Positions 6,045 through 9,278 of a stretch of 9,278 nucleotides of DNA are shown piece by piece. The notes beneath the pieces are model-generated. The model saw nothing but the letters and a program-made list of their open reading frames with translations. It made no database searches and was not told the DNA's origin. Numbering within the stretch: the stretch's first letter is position 1; the number at the start of each line of letters is the position of its first letter. The position numbers and the translations under genes are program-made. The DNA is from DATDPY01 sp964395765. Its GTDB lineage: Bacteria; Bacteroidota; Bacteroidia; Cytophagales; Cyclobacteriaceae. Location: contig CAYNCU010000172.1 in assembly GCA_964395765.1 (NCBI GenBank), positions 1-9,278 of the forward strand, read 5' to 3'.

Positions 6045-7220
6045 TTATGGATTACATGAAACTGAAATTAAGGAAAAAAAAGTGATATGAACAGGAATAA
6101 CCTTGGTATCGTTGACGAATCCTTTGAGGGAAATTATTCCTATATACCGGGGTGTAAAATCAATGGTTTTTGATAATTCTTCTTTAAATGCCGAATTGGC
6201 AAATACTCCATCCGAAAATAGTAGCCTGAACCGGTTATCCTGTTTTTCAATTCTGAGAGCCGAGTTCTGCAAATTTTGGCGAATGATGGTTTCGGGATCA
6301 TGACCCGGTGAAAATATAGATTCATGAATTAATTCTTCCGGTTTAAGTGACTCACTTCCGGATGAAAAAATCGCCTGTAATAATATAGTCGGGACCGGTG
6401 ACATTCCCCCGAAATAATCATTATAGGCTAATGAAAAACGAAGACTCTTTCCGGTTAAACTGCTATCTTCAAGCAAAAGGAGGCCGGCTTGTTGCCAGTT
6501 TTCCGAAGGAATAAAATTTTTAAAATGAATTTCGGCAGTAAAACAATCCGAGCCGATTTTTCTTAGCAGTAAATCCCGCACTTCCGGACGATTTGCAGAA
6601 TCAGGCCAGTTATCCCCCTTAAGGGTATATAAGGTCAAACATCCCGGTAACGTATCCCTTTTATTCCAGGCTGCCGGATCGATCGATTTTATCATCCATC
6701 CCTTTCGCAAAAGTGAATCCATATTAACCTGGCTGAACCGATCAACGAAAACACTACTTTCCGATCTCCTGTTAAACGGCAGAAAATGAAAAAGAAAAAT
6801 TATGGCAGATAAAACAATGACTAATACCGTTCCGGAAACAAGCCATCGGTAAGATCGTCCTTCTTTCGGTCTTTTAGTAAACTTTTCACGATAACGGTAC
6901 CACCAGGGGTTATGACTCTCATTTTCTTTCCTTGTGATTTCATCCGTTTTGGGCGCGTTAAGAACATACCTTGCAAGGGTATCCAGGGTGGATGCAGAAG
7001 GGTTTTCCTTCCTGACCTGAGAAGGGTCAAGTATAAAAGCCGAATAATTCTTCAGGCTTTTCCAGCCGATGATCAAACCGGTTTTATCGGCAATTTCGCT
7101 GGCTAACTGCCGACTATCCGGTTCTGACAAAGGATCCTTCATGGGATAACCGAAACAATGTTCATGCGCTTCCCCGAGCAAGGCAACGAATATGGTATTA
7201 TCAATTGAATTCATTCCCAT
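6045..7220 (-). CDS. Single-pass membrane protein: N-terminal helical (HTH-like) domain, TM helix, C-terminal ConA-like domain
   Basis: A 391-residue protein with three parts. Residues 20-95 are soluble and helical (LSEPDSRQLASEIADKTG, then a NPSASTLDTLARYVL block); this resembles a short HTH-like module I recall at the N-terminus of other Bacteroidota proteins, but DNA binding is unproven. Residues 126-149 form one strong membrane helix, preceded by KRPKEGRSYR, so the N-terminus should be cytoplasmic. Residues about 165-350 lie outside the inner membrane and look like a concanavalin-A-like fold (GH43 C2/DUF1349 type): PGCLTLY at 192-198, NRPEVRDLLLRKI, and NWQQAGLLLLEDS at 241-253. There is no signal peptide or catalytic glycosidase motif. 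A stop codon lies four codons upstream of the ATG, fixing the earliest start; Met3 is an alternative. It is divergent from the DUF5020 gene. One idea is a membrane-tethered one-component carbohydrate sensor. Confidence 0.75.
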   Translation of the reverse strand: MGMNSIDNTIFVALLGEAHEHCFGYPMKDPLSEPDSRQLASEIADKTGLIIGWKSLKNYSAFILDPSQVRKENPSASTLDTLARYVLNAPKTDEITRKENESHNPWWYRYREKFTKRPKEGRSYRWLVSGTVLVIVLSAIIFLFHFLPFNRRSESSVFVDRFSQVNMDSLLRKGWMIKSIDPAAWNKRDTLPGCLTLYTLKGDNWPDSANRPEVRDLLLRKIGSDCFTAEIHFKNFIPSENWQQAGLLLLEDSSLTGKSLRFSLAYNDYFGGMSPVPTILLQAIFSSGSESLKPEELIHESIFSPGHDPETIIRQNLQNSALRIEKQDNRFRLLFSDGVFANSAFKEELSKTIDFTPRYIGIISLKGFVNDTKVIPVHITFFSLISVSCNP

Positions 7221-7348
7221 ATTAAAATTTTAACAGATTATAAAATTCCGTGAGATTTCCGGCATATTTCCGTCCCTTTAAGATCCATTGTATACTTTTT
7301 TTTATCGCTTTGTCCGAAATTAATTTTATTCGATTCACTAAAATTACT
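7221..7348. other. 128-bp divergent intergenic region
   Basis: It must hold the promoters of both the ConA-like membrane protein (minus) and the DUF5020 gene (plus). No perfect TAnnTTTG box is found on either strand. On the plus strand TACTTTTT (7293-7300) differs from the box only at the last base. Next to the minus-strand start lies the palindrome-rich TTAAAATTTTAA (7223-7234). Confidence 0.4.
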
Positions 7349-8104
7349 ATGTATAATTTAAAGTTTCTTATCCTGGCAGCCAGCTGTTTATGGTCCCTTA
7401 ATTTATATTCACAAAGCCTGCAATTTCATTATGATTTAAGGCATACGGTTGATCCGAAACATAACAATGCCAATTTTCCTATATTGTATTTTGAATATTT
7501 CGCAAACCAGGACTCTGGGTCGTTCTTTATAAAACCGGGCTCATTTCTAATTAAAATGCAGTCCGATTTCGCCGGGAATGATCATAACCAGGGAAAATTC
7601 TATATGCAGGTCTCCCAATCCTTCAGATGCTGGAAGCCAAAGATCTTTCTTTATGTCGAATACAGCGGAGGACTGGGAATTGCGGAACCGGGATCTTACG
7701 GTTATTATATCACCAATGGGTTTTCAATGGGCTTGTCCCATCTTTTTATATGGCATGAGGGATATTATAACCTGGCGCTGTGCTATCGGTTCAATGCCTT
7801 TGAAAAGCCCAGTCATGATGCCATGATTTCCTTTTATTGGTGGAAAGGGATATTAAAATATAAGGTTGAGCTTTCCGGCGACCTCGAGGTCTGGACATTA
7901 AATAAAAATCATGGTGATCAATATACAGCGGGGTTGAGGGGAAAAACATTATCAATTTATGGGGAACCCCAGGTTTGGATAAACCTGAATAAAAAATTTG
8001 CCTGTGGAACAAAGATCAATCTAAATTATCACGTCTTAACTAATGATAATATTTTGCAGGTTTATCCGACGGTGGGAATAAAATATAAAATTTACTATAA
8101 ATAA
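7349..8104 (+). CDS. DUF5020-family outer-membrane beta-barrel protein
   Basis: Predicted exported protein of 251 residues. The start at 7349 is chosen over the longer in-frame ATG at 7250 because the peptide from 7349 begins with a signal sequence: MYNLK, a hydrophobic core, and a cut near LNLYSQ (residues 17-22). The longer form would also use up the divergent promoter region. The mature part begins SLQFHYDLRH and continues with aromatic-rich alternating strands (FYMQVSQSFRCW, IFLYVEYSGGLG, GEPQVWINLNKKF), ending VGIKYKIYYK. This matches the layout I remember for DUF5020 (an outer-membrane barrel family of Bacteroidota with a distant look of Tsx nucleoside channels). The role is unknown; transport or binding of a small molecule is inference. 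Cys13 follows LAAS and could be misread as a lipobox, but the hydrophobic core before it is too short. Confidence 0.78.
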   Translation: MYNLKFLILAASCLWSLNLYSQSLQFHYDLRHTVDPKHNNANFPILYFEYFANQDSGSFFIKPGSFLIKMQSDFAGNDHNQGKFYMQVSQSFRCWKPKIFLYVEYSGGLGIAEPGSYGYYITNGFSMGLSHLFIWHEGYYNLALCYRFNAFEKPSHDAMISFYWWKGILKYKVELSGDLEVWTLNKNHGDQYTAGLRGKTLSIYGEPQVWINLNKKFACGTKINLNYHVLTNDNILQVYPTVGIKYKIYYK

Positions 8105-8186
8105 CTTAAACCTTCAATATGATTAATAGATCCTCGAATACCCATGCTGATTCCCTGGCATTTTAGTGTTCTCTCAGGCTGAATGA

Positions 8187-8209
8187 AATAATCTTAATAC
8201 AGGATTATT
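8187..8209 (+). terminator. Weak AT-rich hairpin after the DUF5020 gene
   Basis: AATAATC (8187-8193) and GATTATT (8203-8209) form a 7-bp stem, extendable by one T-G pair, with a loop of 7-9 nt. It lies 82 nt after the stop codon and has no real T-run, so termination is only possible, not likely. Confidence 0.25.
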
Positions 8210-8297
8210 AATAAAATGATAACTTTTGATTAATTTTTATCTTTTATATTACGTAAGGATTTACCTCCGGGTAATTTTTATATTTTTACACAATTTA

Positions 8298-8303
8298 AAG
8301 GAG
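8298..8303 (+). promoter_or_regulatory. Orphan Shine-Dalgarno-like AAGGAG
   Basis: AAGGAG is a good anti-SD match but lies 28 nt ahead of the GTG at 8332, too far for normal use. No ATG, GTG or TTG occurs at the proper distance. It may be chance, or a leader fold may bring it closer. Confidence 0.25.
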
Positions 8304-8331
8304 ATAACCTTATTCAAGGATCCATACCAAA

Positions 8332-9278
8332 GTGTTACAGTTTATACAACATAAAATTATTCAGGCTCTAATTTTTATACCATTCCTGATATTTCTAATG
8401 GCCTGCAATAAAAATTCAAACAACATTGTCCCATCTGAAAAAGGGACCCAGGACCTCGTTAATATTGCCGGGACGATGAAAGTATTATCTTTGGACGCCA
8501 AGGGTGATAGTGTTCTTGTTGGAACATCAGGGGGATTGTTAATCCGTGATCAGGATGGCAACCTTATCAACAAATATACGAACGCCGATGGGATTCCGGG
8601 AAATGAAATCAGCGCCATTGCTGTTGACAAAACCGGAAGTTTCTGGCTCGGCATGGGGGACGCAGGTATCTCCTATTTCAACGGAGAATGGACAAATTAT
8701 CACGCTCCCACCGGGTTGTTCTCAAGCCAGATTACAGCCATAGCGATTGATTCAAAAGGATACGTCTGGTTTGGCACAAAAAATAACGGATTAATAAAAT
8801 ATGTAAATCAAAATTGGTTTATTTATAATACATCAGATGGCCTGGTAGATAACCATGTACTGGCATTAGCCTGCGATTCTCACAATAAAATATGGATCGG
8901 GACCGTCAACGGGGTATCCTCTTTTGACGGTTTATTCTTTACCAATTATACTACTTCTGATGGGCTAGCAGATAATTACGTGAAATCGATTGCAACCGAT
9001 TATAAAAATCAAATTCTATTCGGAACAACCCGTGGTTTATCGCAATTTGACGGCCATAGCTGGACTTCGTACACAATATATGACGGCCTGATCAGTGATA
9101 CGGTGAATTCGATAGCCGTCGATAATAATAATCATGTATGGGCCGGAACTGAATATGGTATATCCGAATTTAACGGTATATTCTGGCACTCATATACGAA
9201 CTATAACGGATCCTCTATAGGTGCCATCAATGCCTTATATATAGATGACCTGAATAATAAATGGGTGGGAACCGCAAA
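8332..9278 (+). CDS. Lipoprotein with two-component-regulator-type beta-propeller (Reg_prop repeats), 3' truncated
   Basis: The frame is open from the TAA at 8305 to the window end. The GTG at 8332 is the only start giving a full lipoprotein signal: QHK, a hydrophobic core, then lipobox LMAC with Cys25; the ATG at 8398 would lose it. Residues 50-315 are seven repeats of 41-43 residues, each with a [W/L]xGT-like turn at 62, 105, 146, 188, 229, 270 and 311, often followed by DGL and a Y or F before the next blade. These are Reg_prop-type repeats, and seven would close a propeller. Blade 5 has Leu229 in place of the tryptophan. The role is probably ligand or polymer binding at the outer membrane; no acidic export signal follows the Cys. 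Hybrid kinases carry this domain twice plus a membrane helix, but a lipobox argues against that. The gene continues beyond the window, so what follows the propeller is unknown. Confidence 0.85.
   Translation, partial: MLQFIQHKIIQALIFIPFLIFLMACNKNSNNIVPSEKGTQDLVNIAGTMKVLSLDAKGDSVLVGTSGGLLIRDQDGNLINKYTNADGIPGNEISAIAVDKTGSFWLGMGDAGISYFNGEWTNYHAPTGLFSSQITAIAIDSKGYVWFGTKNNGLIKYVNQNWFIYNTSDGLVDNHVLALACDSHNKIWIGTVNGVSSFDGLFFTNYTTSDGLADNYVKSIATDYKNQILFGTTRGLSQFDGHSWTSYTIYDGLISDTVNSIAVDNNNHVWAGTEYGISEFNGIFWHSYTNYNGSSIGAINALYIDDLNNKWVGTA

Noticed and set aside
7250..7348. Longer start (ATG at 7250) for the DUF5020 gene, adding 33 residues
   Set aside because: The extra part would place a second hydrophobic stretch ahead of a normal signal peptide and would cover the divergent promoter region; the start at 7349 fits an exported barrel.
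7349..7387. Lipobox reading of Cys13 in the DUF5020 protein (LAASC)
   Set aside because: Only about seven residues of hydrophobic core precede it and the family has ordinary signal peptides; a cut near residue 22 fits better.
8546..8743. A 65-codon open frame within the propeller gene
   Set aside because: It is a shadow in another frame; the frame from 8332 has a lipoprotein signal and seven clear repeats through the same bases.

Overview
The window most likely comes from a chromosome of a Bacteroidota bacterium (Bacteroidales/Marinilabiliales-like). Indications are the near absence of Shine-Dalgarno sites, a perfect TAnnTTTG -7 promoter box, a DUF5020-type outer-membrane protein, a propeller lipoprotein, and a transmembrane protein with an N-terminal helical domain that I recall from Bacteroidota. 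There is no rRNA, tRNA, IS element, CRISPR array or phage gene. The taxonomic call is inference from these features, not from a marker gene.

Layout. Positions 1-216 are the 3' end of a Gfo/Idh/MocA dehydrogenase (inositol 2-dehydrogenase-like). A short spacer with decayed heptamer repeats and two palindromes follows. A ChoD-like GMC flavoenzyme (328-1908) comes next, carrying a four-cysteine CxxCxxCxxxC cluster. A spacer with helically phased GTTAAA repeats and a TAnnTTTG box leads into a small exported beta-barrel protein (2047-2508). Its 3' flank holds a 94-nt nested inverted repeat (2522-2615), the most striking non-coding structure here. A 7TM-PAS-histidine kinase without a response regulator (2824-4572) and a POT-like major facilitator transporter (4742-6025) follow, separated by a tandem octamer repeat and a terminator-like palindrome.

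The second part starts with a minus-strand gene (6045-7220). It encodes a cytoplasmic helical, possibly HTH-like domain, one membrane helix and an extracytoplasmic concanavalin-A-like domain. Across a 128-bp divergent spacer lies a DUF5020 outer-membrane protein (7349-8104). The window ends inside a lipoprotein that starts at GTG (8332) and contains seven Reg_prop-type beta-propeller repeats. An ATG-only, complete-ORF search misses this last gene.

How the genes may work together: they do not form one recognisable pathway. The theme is cell-envelope sensing and exchange: two outer-membrane barrels, one inner-membrane kinase, one proton-coupled transporter, one surface lipoprotein propeller and one possible membrane-tethered regulator. 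The best candidate for an undescribed module is the divergent pair of the ConA-like transmembrane protein and the DUF5020 protein. Regulation of one by the other is a hypothesis from gene arrangement only.
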